NCBI GenBank assembly: GCA_008015325.1 | Contig: SSFI01000090.1 | Span: 1-64,000, forward strand | Length of the DNA: 64,000 nucleotides | Reading direction: 5' to 3' | DNA from: Rheinheimera sp. | Lineage (GTDB): Bacteria; Pseudomonadota; Gammaproteobacteria; Enterobacterales; Alteromonadaceae | Part shown: positions 8,626-17,167 of the stretch, piece by piece | Layout: each line of letters opens with the position of its first letter | How positions within the stretch are numbered: the first letter of the stretch is position 1 | Notes under the pieces: model-generated | Database searches by the model: none | Told to the model about the DNA's origin: nothing | The model's input: only the letters and a program-made list of their open reading frames with translations | Made by a program: the position numbers and the translations under genes

Positions 8626-9618
8626 TTAACTGCCACCACAGAGAATTTGCTGCATCACCGCAGTGGCACGAATGGCGCTGTTACCGGTCGAAGGATGTTG
8701 TTGTTCACCGCGTAAATGCGCGGCGATATTGGCGACATGATAATGCTGGATATGCGCCGGGTGCGCGATAATCACCTCTTCGGTCACACCATTGACGCTC
8801 AGCTGCAGGGGTTCTTCCTGAAACACCGAAAAACGGATGTGGCCTGCACTGCCGATAATTTCCACCGCATCACGCCGGCCATCCGTACCAAAATGCCAGA
8901 AACCGCTGCCGGTCGCGACCTGGCCTTTGGCGTCCGGCGCAAACAACCATTGGGCTGTGACCGCATCTTCGGCTGCATACAAGCCCTGCTGATTCAGCGC
9001 CTGCCCCTGCACCTGTTCAATATCCCCGAGTAAATACATCAATAAATCCAGGCCGTGGCTGGCCAAATCGACAAAATATCCACCACCGGCCTGGGCCGGA
9101 TCTGTACGCCAGTTGGCAGCGCCAGATATATCCACTGGGTTCGGACTGCGGCTGAAATTCCACTGCACATGACGCACTGCACCAATCAGGCCTGCATCGA
9201 GCCATTGTTTGACCTGTAAAAAACGCGGCAGGCTGCGCCGGTAATAGGCGACAAACAGTGGCACACCCGCTGCAGCCAAAGCCGCATTCATTTGTGCGCA
9301 CTCATCGGCATTCAGCGCCATCGGTTTTTCGACACAGCAAATTTTGCCGGCCGCAGCGACTTTCAGCGCGTAAAACAAATGGCTGTCTGGTGGCGTCGCG
9401 ATATAAACCGCGTCGATATCCGGGTCGTTAATCAGCGCATCAGCGTCGCTGTACCAGACCGGTACCTGATGACGGCTGGCATAATCAGCGGCTTTAGCGG
9501 CATCGCGCCGCATCACGGCCTGCACAGTAAAACCCGGCGTTTGCTGATAGGCAGGACCACTTTTTACTTCAGTGACGTTGCCACAACCTAAAATACCCCA
9601 GCGAATCCTGTTGTTCAT
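8626..9618 (-). CDS. Gfo/Idh/MocA-family oxidoreductase
   Basis: Predicted NAD(P)-dependent sugar or sugar-derivative dehydrogenase of 330 residues. It has an N-terminal Rossmann fold with WGILGCGNV (GxGxxx) near residue 7, an IATPPDSH loop, and the family's catalytic-lysine motif in CCVEKPMAL (about residue 95-103), followed by the alpha/beta substrate domain. The start MNNRIRW at 9618 is chosen because a longer in-frame ORF runs through a terminator hairpin and lacks a ribosome site. Location between GlcNAc genes and a LacI-type operator upstream suggest a role in amino-sugar or chitin-derived sugar metabolism, but the substrate cannot be read from sequence. Confidence 0.85.
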   Translation of the reverse strand: MNNRIRWGILGCGNVTEVKSGPAYQQTPGFTVQAVMRRDAAKAADYASRHQVPVWYSDADALINDPDIDAVYIATPPDSHLFYALKVAAAGKICCVEKPMALNADECAQMNAALAAAGVPLFVAYYRRSLPRFLQVKQWLDAGLIGAVRHVQWNFSRSPNPVDISGAANWRTDPAQAGGGYFVDLASHGLDLLMYLLGDIEQVQGQALNQQGLYAAEDAVTAQWLFAPDAKGQVATGSGFWHFGTDGRRDAVEIIGSAGHIRFSVFQEEPLQLSVNGVTEEVIIAHPAHIQHYHVANIAAHLRGEQQHPSTGNSAIRATAVMQQILCGGS

Positions 9619-9675
9619 CAGACAACTCTTGTTGATTGAGTACGGAAAAAACAGGCTAAAACATCTTGCGGCAAT

Positions 9676-9707
9676 AAAAAAGCAGGACACTGAACTCAGT
9701 ATCCTGC
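9676..9707 (-). terminator. Terminator or attenuator in the 5' leader of the oxidoreductase gene
   Basis: GCAGGACACTGA at 9682-9693 pairs with TCAGTATCCTGC at 9696-9707. The single C/A mismatch becomes a G-U pair in minus-strand RNA, so the stem is specific for leftward transcripts. Six U residues follow (9676-9681). It ends about 58 bases before the start codon of the oxidoreductase, the usual place for an attenuator. Confidence 0.7.
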
Positions 9708-9935
9708 AAATACCCTTGGATAAGGATTGGCAAATAAAACACAACATCCGTGTGACTGGTCAGTCTTTAGCACCAACTACCAGTGCTGCAGACTGCGACA
9801 AGGGAGACAACAGCGGCCACCAGTCGCGCCACTATCGTGCACCGGAATAAGGTCGCAAAGCGTCCGCTTATGCCGGCTGATCTGAACACAAGTACCACTG
9901 ACTTTGTGTTCAGCTTAAAAACATCCTACCAACTA
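9676..9935 (-). ncRNA. Candidate structured leader RNA or small RNA upstream of oxidoreductase
   Basis: About 260 bases between a LacI-type operator (9936-9951) and a rho-independent terminator, read leftward. It opens with a 10-bp hairpin CTGAACACAA / TTGTGTTCAG (9882-9891 with 9904-9913). The middle holds further complementary arms, including ACTGGT/ACCAGT and GCAC/GTGC pairs. No convincing ORF with a ribosome site is present. It does not match a riboswitch class that I recognise. It could be an attenuated leader or a stand-alone regulatory RNA of the GlcNAc regulon. Confidence 0.35.
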
Positions 9936-9951
9936 ATGACAACGCTGTCAT
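9936..9951. promoter_or_regulatory. LacI-type operator upstream of oxidoreductase leader
   Basis: ATGACAACGCTGTCAT, identical to the copy at 14019-14034 and one base from that at 5728-5743. It lies between the end of the cupin gene and the oxidoreductase. Its right half reads TTGTCA on the minus strand and could overlap a -35 for leftward transcription; a clear -10 was not identified. Confidence 0.72.
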
Positions 9952-10073
9952 TAGCTATTTGCCGAATTTTCAGACATTTTTATAACAGCCGCGCCAGAGA
10001 TCTGCCGGCACAGCTTCCACGCGCAGCGCAGTGCCAAACGACATCGCGCAACTTTGCGTGATCAGCAGCACAT

Positions 10074-11102
10074 TCAGCTTGTTGCGGTATGTTTTTGCAG
10101 CTCTGCACTCAGCCAACGCAAAATTTCGCGCCGGTCCTGTTCATTAACATGACGTTGGATAGCTGCGGTCTCAGCTGGGATATGACTGAAATCAGCGGCA
10201 TCCTGGCGAAATACAAAATAATCAAATAAGGCCTGCCAGTGCCGGCGTTCATGCCCAGGAGCGTTGTTCAGTGCCACCAGCGCATGCAACATGGCCTGAT
10301 ACGGCGACGGGCCTGTCGCGTCGGAGGCAACAGAGCCGCCCCACCAGTAATTCACTAAGATATTCATTGGTGTGGTTGCCTGCACATGATGCCACCACAT
10401 GGCTGGCAAAAACAGCACATCGCCGGCTTCCAGCGTCGCCTGTTGCGCGTGTTTGAGCGCCTCACGATAACGTGGAAACCGATCAAAATCCGGCTGCAGG
10501 ATGTCCACCAGACTGAGCGGCGCACCTGTTGGTGCGCTTTGTAATGGACCTATATATAAATTTGCCGCCTGCTCCGGCGGAAACAGTGTGAAAGTGCGGC
10601 GACCTATTAATACGCAGGCCAGATTGTCACTGTGATCAAGATGCGCGGGCACAACGGTTTGATTGCCGATCCAAATCCGGCCAGCGATGGCAGGGTCCAG
10701 GCCTGGCATCGGATTATGCCGGCTGAAGGCAGGTAAACAGCTGTCCAGTCTGGCGCTTTGCAACGCAATATGCAGCGGTTTTGGTGTTTGGATCTGCTGG
10801 ATAAGCTGTTGCATCACCGCCCACACCGGATACTTCCGCCGTTCAAAATTATAATGCTGCAGATCGTCGCCGGCGTAGCCAACCTTGCCGGCGGTATCAG
10901 CAGCTAACAGCAAAGTATCCATTTCTTTGTTGTTATCCAGCGGTCGCAAATACTGCGCCAAAGCAACAGGGCCGCGGCGGGCGGCCTGCAATGCCGGCCA
11001 ATGTTCGACCCAACCGGACAACACCACAGGAGTTGCTGCTGCCACTATCTGATCAAAATCAAAACCAGCAGCTTTGGTATTTATGCGCTGAATTTCCCGC
11101 AT
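10074..11102 (-). CDS. Cupin-like (JmjC-type, cupin_8) protein
   Basis: Predicted cytoplasmic Fe(II)/2-oxoglutarate oxygenase-like protein of 342 residues. It opens with the family's 'PVVLSGWVEHWPAL' stretch near residue 25. It has a metal-binding HxD in PAHLDHSDN (mid-protein) and a distal histidine in MWWHHVQAT, preceded by GDVLFLPA. The start at 11102 follows an AAGG site; an ATG six codons earlier is also possible. Such proteins often sit beside TonB-dependent receptors in polysaccharide-use loci of Alteromonadales and Xanthomonadales, with unknown target. Here it directly follows the receptor gene, though a terminator lies between them. Confidence 0.8.
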   Translation of the reverse strand: MREIQRINTKAAGFDFDQIVAAATPVVLSGWVEHWPALQAARRGPVALAQYLRPLDNNKEMDTLLLAADTAGKVGYAGDDLQHYNFERRKYPVWAVMQQLIQQIQTPKPLHIALQSARLDSCLPAFSRHNPMPGLDPAIAGRIWIGNQTVVPAHLDHSDNLACVLIGRRTFTLFPPEQAANLYIGPLQSAPTGAPLSLVDILQPDFDRFPRYREALKHAQQATLEAGDVLFLPAMWWHHVQATTPMNILVNYWWGGSVASDATGPSPYQAMLHALVALNNAPGHERRHWQALFDYFVFRQDAADFSHIPAETAAIQRHVNEQDRREILRWLSAELQKHTATS

Positions 11103-11206
11103 TCTGCAACCTTGCCTCATCGATAGAAAAGCAGTGATGACCAGGCTATCGGATGTAAGACAACCGGCATCGGGAACTGCACAACGCGCCGTCAGTGGCG
11201 CGACAT

Positions 11207-11241
11207 ATAAAAAAAGAGCCTATGCCGCAGCATAAGCTCTT
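11207..11241 (-). terminator. Rho-independent terminator after the TonB receptor gene
   Basis: The stem 11214-11225 / 11230-11241 (AAGAGCCTATGC with GCATAAGCTCTT) has loop CGCA. Its one mismatch is a G-U pair on the minus strand, and a run of seven U residues follows leftward. It begins 28 bases past the receptor stop codon. Confidence 0.85.
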
Positions 11242-11268
11242 TTATCAGATATCACGAAGTCAATCGAC

Positions 11269-13962
11269 TCAGAATGACATCCGTACGCCTAACACATAAC
11301 GGCGGCCGTTCTGATACAGCGAGAACAGACGGTTTTTGTCAGTATTGAACTCAACCACTTCTTCGTCCGTCAGGTTGACTGCTTCAGCCGTCAGTGTGAT
11401 GGTGTCACTTAGGTTATAACCAAAGCTGGCATCTAACTGACCATAGTCATCGTTCCAAATCTCAGAACCACTCCAGTGCAGGCCTTTGTACCAGTCGGTG
11501 CGGAAGTTATACATCAGACGAGCGCTGTAAGTGTCGTCTTCATAGTAACCACTGACGTTGTACATGTGTTTTGACGTCCCTTCAACCAGACCTGAACCTG
11601 GTTTACGGATATCACGGGTTTCATCACGTTCTGCGTCGGTATAGGTATAGTTAGCCATCAAACCGAACTGACCAAATGTTTGCTGATAGCTCAGTTCCAT
11701 ACCGCTGGTGGTGCCGCCAGGACCGTTATCAGGCTTGGTGAAGGTCACATCAACATTGGTATTGCCTTGTTCCCAGTAACGCTCATCCACAAAGGTGCTG
11801 AAGCCGCGATAGCTCTTCACGTCTTTGAAGAAATAAGTCGCTGCAAACACCGATGACGGATTGAAATACCACTCGTAGCTCAGGTCAAACTGATCAACTA
11901 ATTGTGGTTTCAGCATCGGGTTGTTAGCCACACCAGTCGGGTTAGACACATTCAGCGAACCAAAGCTGGATGAAGAAGAAATATCATTCCAGTTCTGACG
12001 TGCCATGACGCGGGCAGCGCCAACACGCAGGATCTTATCTTCCGCCAGATCAAAAGCGACGTTGATACTCGGCAGCATTTCGCTGTAGTCGTTGTCGATT
12101 TCTTTCCAGTTCATTATGGCTGGTTTCAGCCAGACGCGGTCAATAGTATGCAGGCCCCAGTAGTCAGTACCGGTATGTTCCCAGCCACCTGAAGTCTGGG
12201 CAGTATCCACATAACGTACGCCGATATTGCCGCGGAAACCTTCACCAGAGAAATCACCCTGGACATACAGGGCTGTGATGTCTTCAGTAACACCCCAGTT
12301 TTCGTCCAATATACGTGAACGGGCGTAATCAGCCGGCACGCCATTCAGACCAACAAAGGCAATCTCTTCCATTTTGTAGCGGTCATGCAGTACCTGATTG
12401 GCCAAAGTGCCATTGACCAGGCCGTCTACAGTAACCGGGCCATTTGTCAGACCACATTTGGTCAGATCAGAACACTGGTCAAAAATGTATTGCAGATATA
12501 CCGGCCAGGATGGCGCTTTTGACGCATCTTTCAGCGTATTTGGACCATGCCAGCTGTAGGCGATACGGTCTTGAGTCCGTTCTGCCTGACGGATTTTCAC
12601 ACCGGTTTTTACGGCATTAAATACACCGGCATTGACTGGAATATCAAAATCCAGCTGACCATAAGTTTCTTCGTCAGTCGTTGGTTTTTCACCACCCCAA
12701 ATCCAGCCTGGTGTGAATTTGCTGCCGTCAGAACCATTTACCGCAGTATTTACTGTTGGTTTATCGCCTCTTAAATCAAAGCTGTAACCAGAAGCAGTGT
12801 TGATATATTCCCATGACGTTTCGCGTAAGGTACCGCCTTCAGCGTCAGTCCGGCCGACCTGGCCATGGACTTTGAAATTGCCGGCGTCGTAGTTCACATC
12901 AAGATCAACAGATTGCGTTTCAGTCGAAGCAACCCGGTTGATAAAGTTGTAACCGATTTGACCGGCGGCCACTTTACCGCCCACCAGCGCGTTGTCGACC
13001 ACAGCTTTGTCAGTGACTTTATTTGCCACCACGTCGTTACCAGTCCACACCAGATAGTTGGCGTTGTGGTTGTCAGCATCAACTTTTGATTTTAATACAT
13101 TTAACGTCATTTCCAGCGCTTCAGTCGGACGCGCCTGGAAAGCAACAAAAGCAGTTTCACGCTCACGTTTTTGCACAAAACGTGGCACACCCATCACGCC
13201 CGGATAAGACATGCCATTGGCATCAACCGGCCATGACAGCACTTCAAAGCCTTCACGCACCAGGTTACGGTCTTGTTTCATCGCAGAAACTAACACGCCA
13301 AAACGTTCATCATCCGTTTTCCATGAATACATGGCGCCAAGTTGCGGGTCGGTTTTTTCTGACATATCAGAATATTGACCTTCCAGCGACAGCGTCAGCG
13401 AATTAGCATCCATATCCAGCGGGCGGCGCGTTTTCAGAATAACGGTACCACCGATAGAACCTTCGTCAATGCGGGCTTCAGGAGATTTGTAGACTTCGAG
13501 GTCACGCACCAGTGCCGATGGCAACATGGTGTAGTTGAAGCTGCGGCCCGGGTTATCCAGAATAAACCAGTCTGCGGTTGCTACTGTCTGACCGTTCAGT
13601 AAAGTCCGGTTGGTTGCTGAGCTGGCGCCACGGATAGTAATTTTTTCGCCTTCACCGAACTCGCGGCTGACGCCGACACCGGTGATACGAGACAGCGATT
13701 CCGCCACGTTCTTATCCGGGAACTTACCGATATCTTCGGCGGTAACAACGTCAACGATAGTGTCGCTGAAACGTTTGGCGTTTAAGTTGGCTTCCTGAGA
13801 TGCACGGATACCACGCACCTGAATGACTTCGACCTGCTGATCTTTCTTCGCGCCATCAGCCTGTGCCTGCTGAGCGAATACCGGCGTTGTTAACGCCACA
13901 GTACCAACCATCAGACCCAGTTTGACCGCTACGGCACATTTATTCATTTTATTGTGCGACAT
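11269..13962 (-). CDS. TonB-dependent receptor, probable chito-oligosaccharide/GlcNAc transporter
   Basis: Outer-membrane active transporter of 897 residues. The signal peptide ends near TPVFAQQ. A TonB-box-like stretch VEVIQVRG is followed by the plug domain, which includes FPDKNVAESLSRITGV, the wording of the Xanthomonas/Caulobacter-type receptor subfamily. A long beta-barrel ends in the aromatic residue of GVRMSF. The start at 13962 follows GGGAG; an earlier in-frame ATG is inside the operator at 14019 and is rejected. Its promoter overlaps a LacI-type operator shared with nagK/hex, and the LacI gene is divergent. This ties it to import of chitin fragments; the exact ligand is inferred. 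Confidence 0.9.
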   Translation of the reverse strand: MSHNKMNKCAVAVKLGLMVGTVALTTPVFAQQAQADGAKKDQQVEVIQVRGIRASQEANLNAKRFSDTIVDVVTAEDIGKFPDKNVAESLSRITGVGVSREFGEGEKITIRGASSATNRTLLNGQTVATADWFILDNPGRSFNYTMLPSALVRDLEVYKSPEARIDEGSIGGTVILKTRRPLDMDANSLTLSLEGQYSDMSEKTDPQLGAMYSWKTDDERFGVLVSAMKQDRNLVREGFEVLSWPVDANGMSYPGVMGVPRFVQKRERETAFVAFQARPTEALEMTLNVLKSKVDADNHNANYLVWTGNDVVANKVTDKAVVDNALVGGKVAAGQIGYNFINRVASTETQSVDLDVNYDAGNFKVHGQVGRTDAEGGTLRETSWEYINTASGYSFDLRGDKPTVNTAVNGSDGSKFTPGWIWGGEKPTTDEETYGQLDFDIPVNAGVFNAVKTGVKIRQAERTQDRIAYSWHGPNTLKDASKAPSWPVYLQYIFDQCSDLTKCGLTNGPVTVDGLVNGTLANQVLHDRYKMEEIAFVGLNGVPADYARSRILDENWGVTEDITALYVQGDFSGEGFRGNIGVRYVDTAQTSGGWEHTGTDYWGLHTIDRVWLKPAIMNWKEIDNDYSEMLPSINVAFDLAEDKILRVGAARVMARQNWNDISSSSSFGSLNVSNPTGVANNPMLKPQLVDQFDLSYEWYFNPSSVFAATYFFKDVKSYRGFSTFVDERYWEQGNTNVDVTFTKPDNGPGGTTSGMELSYQQTFGQFGLMANYTYTDAERDETRDIRKPGSGLVEGTSKHMYNVSGYYEDDTYSARLMYNFRTDWYKGLHWSGSEIWNDDYGQLDASFGYNLSDTITLTAEAVNLTDEEVVEFNTDKNRLFSLYQNGRRYVLGVRMSF

Positions 13963-14018
13963 AAGCTTCTCCCATTCCTGTTTTTCTTCGTGTGCGATGA
14001 ATTTTTTTCTGTCCTGCA

Positions 14019-14071
14019 ATGACAACGCTGTCATTAAATCTCAACATACACAAATTATTTTTACTTTGCAA
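14019..14071 (-). promoter_or_regulatory. Receptor gene promoter with LacI-type operator
   Basis: Reading leftward: -35 TTGCAA (14066-14071), 17-bp spacer, -10 TATGTT (14043-14048), then the perfect 16-bp palindrome ATGACA-rCGy-TGTCAT at 14019-14034 covering the expected start site. A repressor there would block initiation. The start codon lies 57 bases further on. Confidence 0.72.
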
Positions 14072-14316
14072 ACCCCATCCGCTGATTTTTTAGACTGATT
14101 TTGTCGTCCAGGACAATGCCTGAGATCTGACTCATTTTGGACCAGAACAGTGACGACTTTTAGCTTGCACAGTTTTATCTACACATAACGGCATGTATTA
14201 ATTCATCTTTTTTAATTAAGAAAAAATACAGCCACAGCATTGCTCATTTTTTGATAAATAAACAATTGCTGTTTTGGCCAAAACGTTGTATCCCTTAGTT
14301 CAATAATTCTTACAAA

Positions 14317-14333
14317 ATGACTACCGCTGTCAT
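14317..14333. promoter_or_regulatory. Degenerate LacI-type operator upstream of the regulator gene
   Basis: ATGACTACCGCTGTCAT resembles the 16-bp operator but is one base longer and less symmetric. It lies 86 bases before the regulator start codon, which would fit autoregulation. A separate perfect palindrome TTTTGGCCAAAA is at 14272-14283. Confidence 0.45.
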
Positions 14334-14418
14334 TCTCTGCTTTACAGGGAGGATTTCCGGCCTGTTCCCCGAATACCGGACAGGCCAGCTGGCAGCGGCT
14401 TATTTGCCTGGAAGCGCT

Positions 14419-15447
14419 ATGAAAGTAACCATTAATGACGTCGCTGAGCTGGCCGGAGTGTCGATCAAGACGGTGTCGCGGGTGATGAATAACGAACCGT
14501 CGGTGAAAAAGGCCACACTGGATAAAGTGACAGCGGCCATCGCCCAGCTGAATTATCAGCCTAATGCTGCCGCCCGAAACCTGGCCAGTACCAGGTCTTA
14601 CACCATCGGTTATATTTACGATAACCCCAACGCCTATTATGTGATTGATATGCAAAAGGGTTTATTGGACACCTGCCGCAAGCACGGTTATGAACTGCTG
14701 ATCCACCCGACCAACGCCAAATCCGCCAACATAGTGCAGGAAGTGATAGATGTGGTGCAGCATTCGCGCCTTGCCGGTTTGGTGCTGACTCCGCCGTTTT
14801 CTGAAATGCCGGAGATAGCAGAAGCACTGGAACGGATTGAAGTCGACTTCGTCCGGATCATTTCGGGTTCAACGCCGTCGCCGAAACTGACCAACTGCGT
14901 GTTAATTGATGACTTTACCGCCGCTTTTAAAATAACCAATCATTTGCTGGAACTGGGTCATACCGACATTGCGTTTTTATGCGGTGACGAAGAACACAGC
15001 TCCAGCGGTGAACGGCTGGCCGGTTTTCAGGCCGCGCTGACCAAACGCGGCATTCAGGCCAATCCGAAATTTGTGGTGCCGGGCAGTTATTCGTTTGAAT
15101 CCGGTGTCAAAGGCGCCAAACATCTGCTGGCAATGCCACATAAACCTACCGCCATCTTCGCCTGTAACGACGAAATTGCCGCAGGTGCTTTGTTCAGCGC
15201 CAGGCTCAGTCATGTCGAGATCCCTGAGCAGCTGTCGATTGTTGGCTTTGAAAACAGCCCGTTCTCGCGGCAAACCTGGCCACCACTGACCACCGCCAAC
15301 CAGCCCAACAGCACTATCGCCGCACAGGCCGCTGAGCTGTTGTTCCGCCACACCAGACCCGGCAATGCCCGCAGCGCCGTCGAACAGCAGCCGGTATTTA
15401 TCCCGGAATTGCTGGTACGCGAATCGACGGCGCCCTGTGCGCGCTGA
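14419..15447 (+). CDS. nagR: LacI-family transcriptional regulator, probable NagR
   Basis: 342 residues. The N-terminal LacI helix-turn-helix reads VTINDVAELAGVSIKTVSRV, followed by the hinge helix region NYQPNAAARNLAS. A periplasmic-binding-like effector domain fills the rest. The start at 14419 follows GGAAG at 6 bases; the longer ORF begins inside an operator-like sequence and has no ribosome site. It is divergent from the TonB receptor gene and surrounded by copies of one LacI-type palindrome. It is therefore the likely repressor of the nag genes, with a GlcNAc-derived effector by analogy with known NagR/NagQ proteins. Confidence 0.87.
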   Translation: MKVTINDVAELAGVSIKTVSRVMNNEPSVKKATLDKVTAAIAQLNYQPNAAARNLASTRSYTIGYIYDNPNAYYVIDMQKGLLDTCRKHGYELLIHPTNAKSANIVQEVIDVVQHSRLAGLVLTPPFSEMPEIAEALERIEVDFVRIISGSTPSPKLTNCVLIDDFTAAFKITNHLLELGHTDIAFLCGDEEHSSSGERLAGFQAALTKRGIQANPKFVVPGSYSFESGVKGAKHLLAMPHKPTAIFACNDEIAAGALFSARLSHVEIPEQLSIVGFENSPFSRQTWPPLTTANQPNSTIAAQAAELLFRHTRPGNARSAVEQQPVFIPELLVRESTAPCAR

Positions 15448-15459
15448 ATCCACCCAGTA

Positions 15460-15485
15460 AAAAAGGAGCCAATTGGCTCCTTTTT
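15460..15485. terminator. Bidirectional terminator, nagR / DUF819 gene
   Basis: An 11-bp stem AAAAAGGAGCC / GGCTCCTTTTT with loop AATT, fully palindromic, with A-run and T-run on the two sides. It sits between the convergent nagR and DUF819 genes and can serve both. Confidence 0.92.
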
Positions 15486-15503
15486 CAGTTCAGGAATGCT
15501 GAA

Positions 15504-16754
15504 TTACGGCGCGACCGCCTGCATCATCAGCGCAGATAAATAACCGCCGTAAGTGCCCAGCGCATAACCTAATACCGCTAGTAAAACACCAACAGGGGCT
15601 AATGCCGGGTGGAATGCCGCAGCAACAACAGGTGCGGAAGCTGCACCGCCAATGTTAGCCTGACTGCCCACGGCCATATAAAATACCGGCGCTTTTAATA
15701 ACTTCATCATGCTAAGTAATAACGCAGCATGGATAGAGATCCATACCAGGCCAACCAGGAACATCACCGGGTAATCGACAATTGCAGTGACGTCCATATG
15801 CATACCGATAGTCGCGACCAGGATATACACCATCACTGAACCCACTTTAGAAGCACCGGTCGCTTCCAGGTGACGCAGCTTAGTGCCGGACAATAACAGA
15901 CCAAAAGTGGTCGCCAGCACCACAATCCAGAAGAAAGTACTGGTCAGGCTGTACATCGCCAGCTCTGGCGCATGTTGTTCAATCCAGGGCGCAATAATAT
16001 TGGCCAACCAATGCGACAGGCCTGCCACACCAAAGCCAACAGCAATAATCATCATCAGATCGTTAGTCGATGGATTACGCGAATTTTCTGCCTGATATTG
16101 CTCGATTTTGCCTTTTAAATGCTCCAGCGCCCGGGTATCCGCGCCATTGGCTTTATCCAGGCGCGCGGCATTGGCTGCCATCCACAGCAACACGGCAGTC
16201 CAGATATTGGCGACCAAAACGTCAACCGTGATCATCACCGAGAAGATCTCACCACTTGGTTGAAATACTTCTTTCATAGCGGCCTGATTCGCACTGCCAC
16301 CGATCCAGCTGCCGGCAATAGTCGACATGCCCCGCCAGGCAGCATCAGCACCCTCACCGCCAAGCTGTTCCGGGAAGAAATGACCGACACTGGCCAGTGC
16401 TATTGGACCGCCCATTACCACACCGACAGTACCAGTTAAAAACAAAATCAACGCTTTAGGGCCTAAACCCAGGATGGCGCGAAAATCCACGCTCAATGTC
16501 AGCAACACCAGACAGACCGGCAACAGATAACGCGATGCCATCTGATACAACTGCGAGTGTTCGCCATCAATAATGCCAAAGCTGTTAAACAACGACGGGA
16601 TGAAATAACACAGCAACACTGATGGGACATAACGATAGAATTTTTGCCAGAACGGATTGGCGCTGTGACTGGTGTGAAACACAAAGCCCAGAATAAGTGC
16701 CAACAGGCCTAGTACGACGGCGTCGTTGGTGATCAATGCGGTTGAAGTCTGCAT
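15504..16754 (-). CDS. DUF819-family integral membrane protein
   Basis: 416-residue polytopic membrane protein of the DUF819 family, distantly like sodium- or proton-coupled transporters, with no settled substrate. About ten hydrophobic segments are visible, with conserved glycine/serine-rich stretches such as STIAGSWIGGSANQ and GSQANIGGAASAP, both typical of the family's two inverted halves. The start at 16754 follows AAGGA; the 29-residue upstream extension lacks a site and is left out. It is convergent with nagR. Association with GlcNAc use is positional only. Confidence 0.85.
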   Translation of the reverse strand: MQTSTALITNDAVVLGLLALILGFVFHTSHSANPFWQKFYRYVPSVLLCYFIPSLFNSFGIIDGEHSQLYQMASRYLLPVCLVLLTLSVDFRAILGLGPKALILFLTGTVGVVMGGPIALASVGHFFPEQLGGEGADAAWRGMSTIAGSWIGGSANQAAMKEVFQPSGEIFSVMITVDVLVANIWTAVLLWMAANAARLDKANGADTRALEHLKGKIEQYQAENSRNPSTNDLMMIIAVGFGVAGLSHWLANIIAPWIEQHAPELAMYSLTSTFFWIVVLATTFGLLLSGTKLRHLEATGASKVGSVMVYILVATIGMHMDVTAIVDYPVMFLVGLVWISIHAALLLSMMKLLKAPVFYMAVGSQANIGGAASAPVVAAAFHPALAPVGVLLAVLGYALGTYGGYLSALMMQAVAP

Positions 16755-17167
16755 GCAGAATTCCTTACGTGACAGGTCTACAGAATGAAGTGCAACTGAG
16801 CAGGACTTTTTCCGATTTAACGCAAAACAACGGCACAACACATTGTTATCAAGAGTTTTTTACGGTCTAAACTGCGTGGGAAGCACAAGATAATTTTTTT
16901 GTTATGTGCCGAAACATAGCATAGATATGGGTTCTGGCAAAGTCTTGTGCGGTTTTCTGAGGGCTCAGGGCTATGAACGCCTGTGTCTGAAATTCTCTGC
17001 TATCTAACTATGATTTCACCTGCTGTCGGGCCGCAGTTAATTGCATCGCTGTTGTTATTTTCAACAACGCTGTCCAGTCGCTTTTGCTATAGCACTAAAG
17101 TACCGTTTACCACCTGACCGCAAACTCCTACCCTGCAACAAAGCACACAACAACAGCAGAGGGTGTT
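16755..17167. other. 413-bp divergent intergenic region, no gene found
   Basis: Holds the promoters for the leftward DUF819 gene and the rightward dehydrogenase. It contains CAACAACGCTGTCC near 17062-17075, which shares only the right half of the nag operator and is not called. I see no ORF with a ribosome site and no strong hairpin. Confidence 0.6.

Noticed and set aside
9619..9747. In-frame 43-codon extension of the oxidoreductase, Cys- and Phe-rich
   Set aside because: It runs through the terminator hairpin and lacks a ribosome site. A leader peptide cannot be excluded but has no support.
13963..14034. Upstream ATG of the TonB receptor
   Set aside because: The ATG is part of the operator palindrome, and the extension would precede the signal peptide.
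17062..17078. CAACAACGCTGTCC as a further nag operator ahead of bdhA
   Set aside because: Only 11 of 16 positions match and the left arm is lost.
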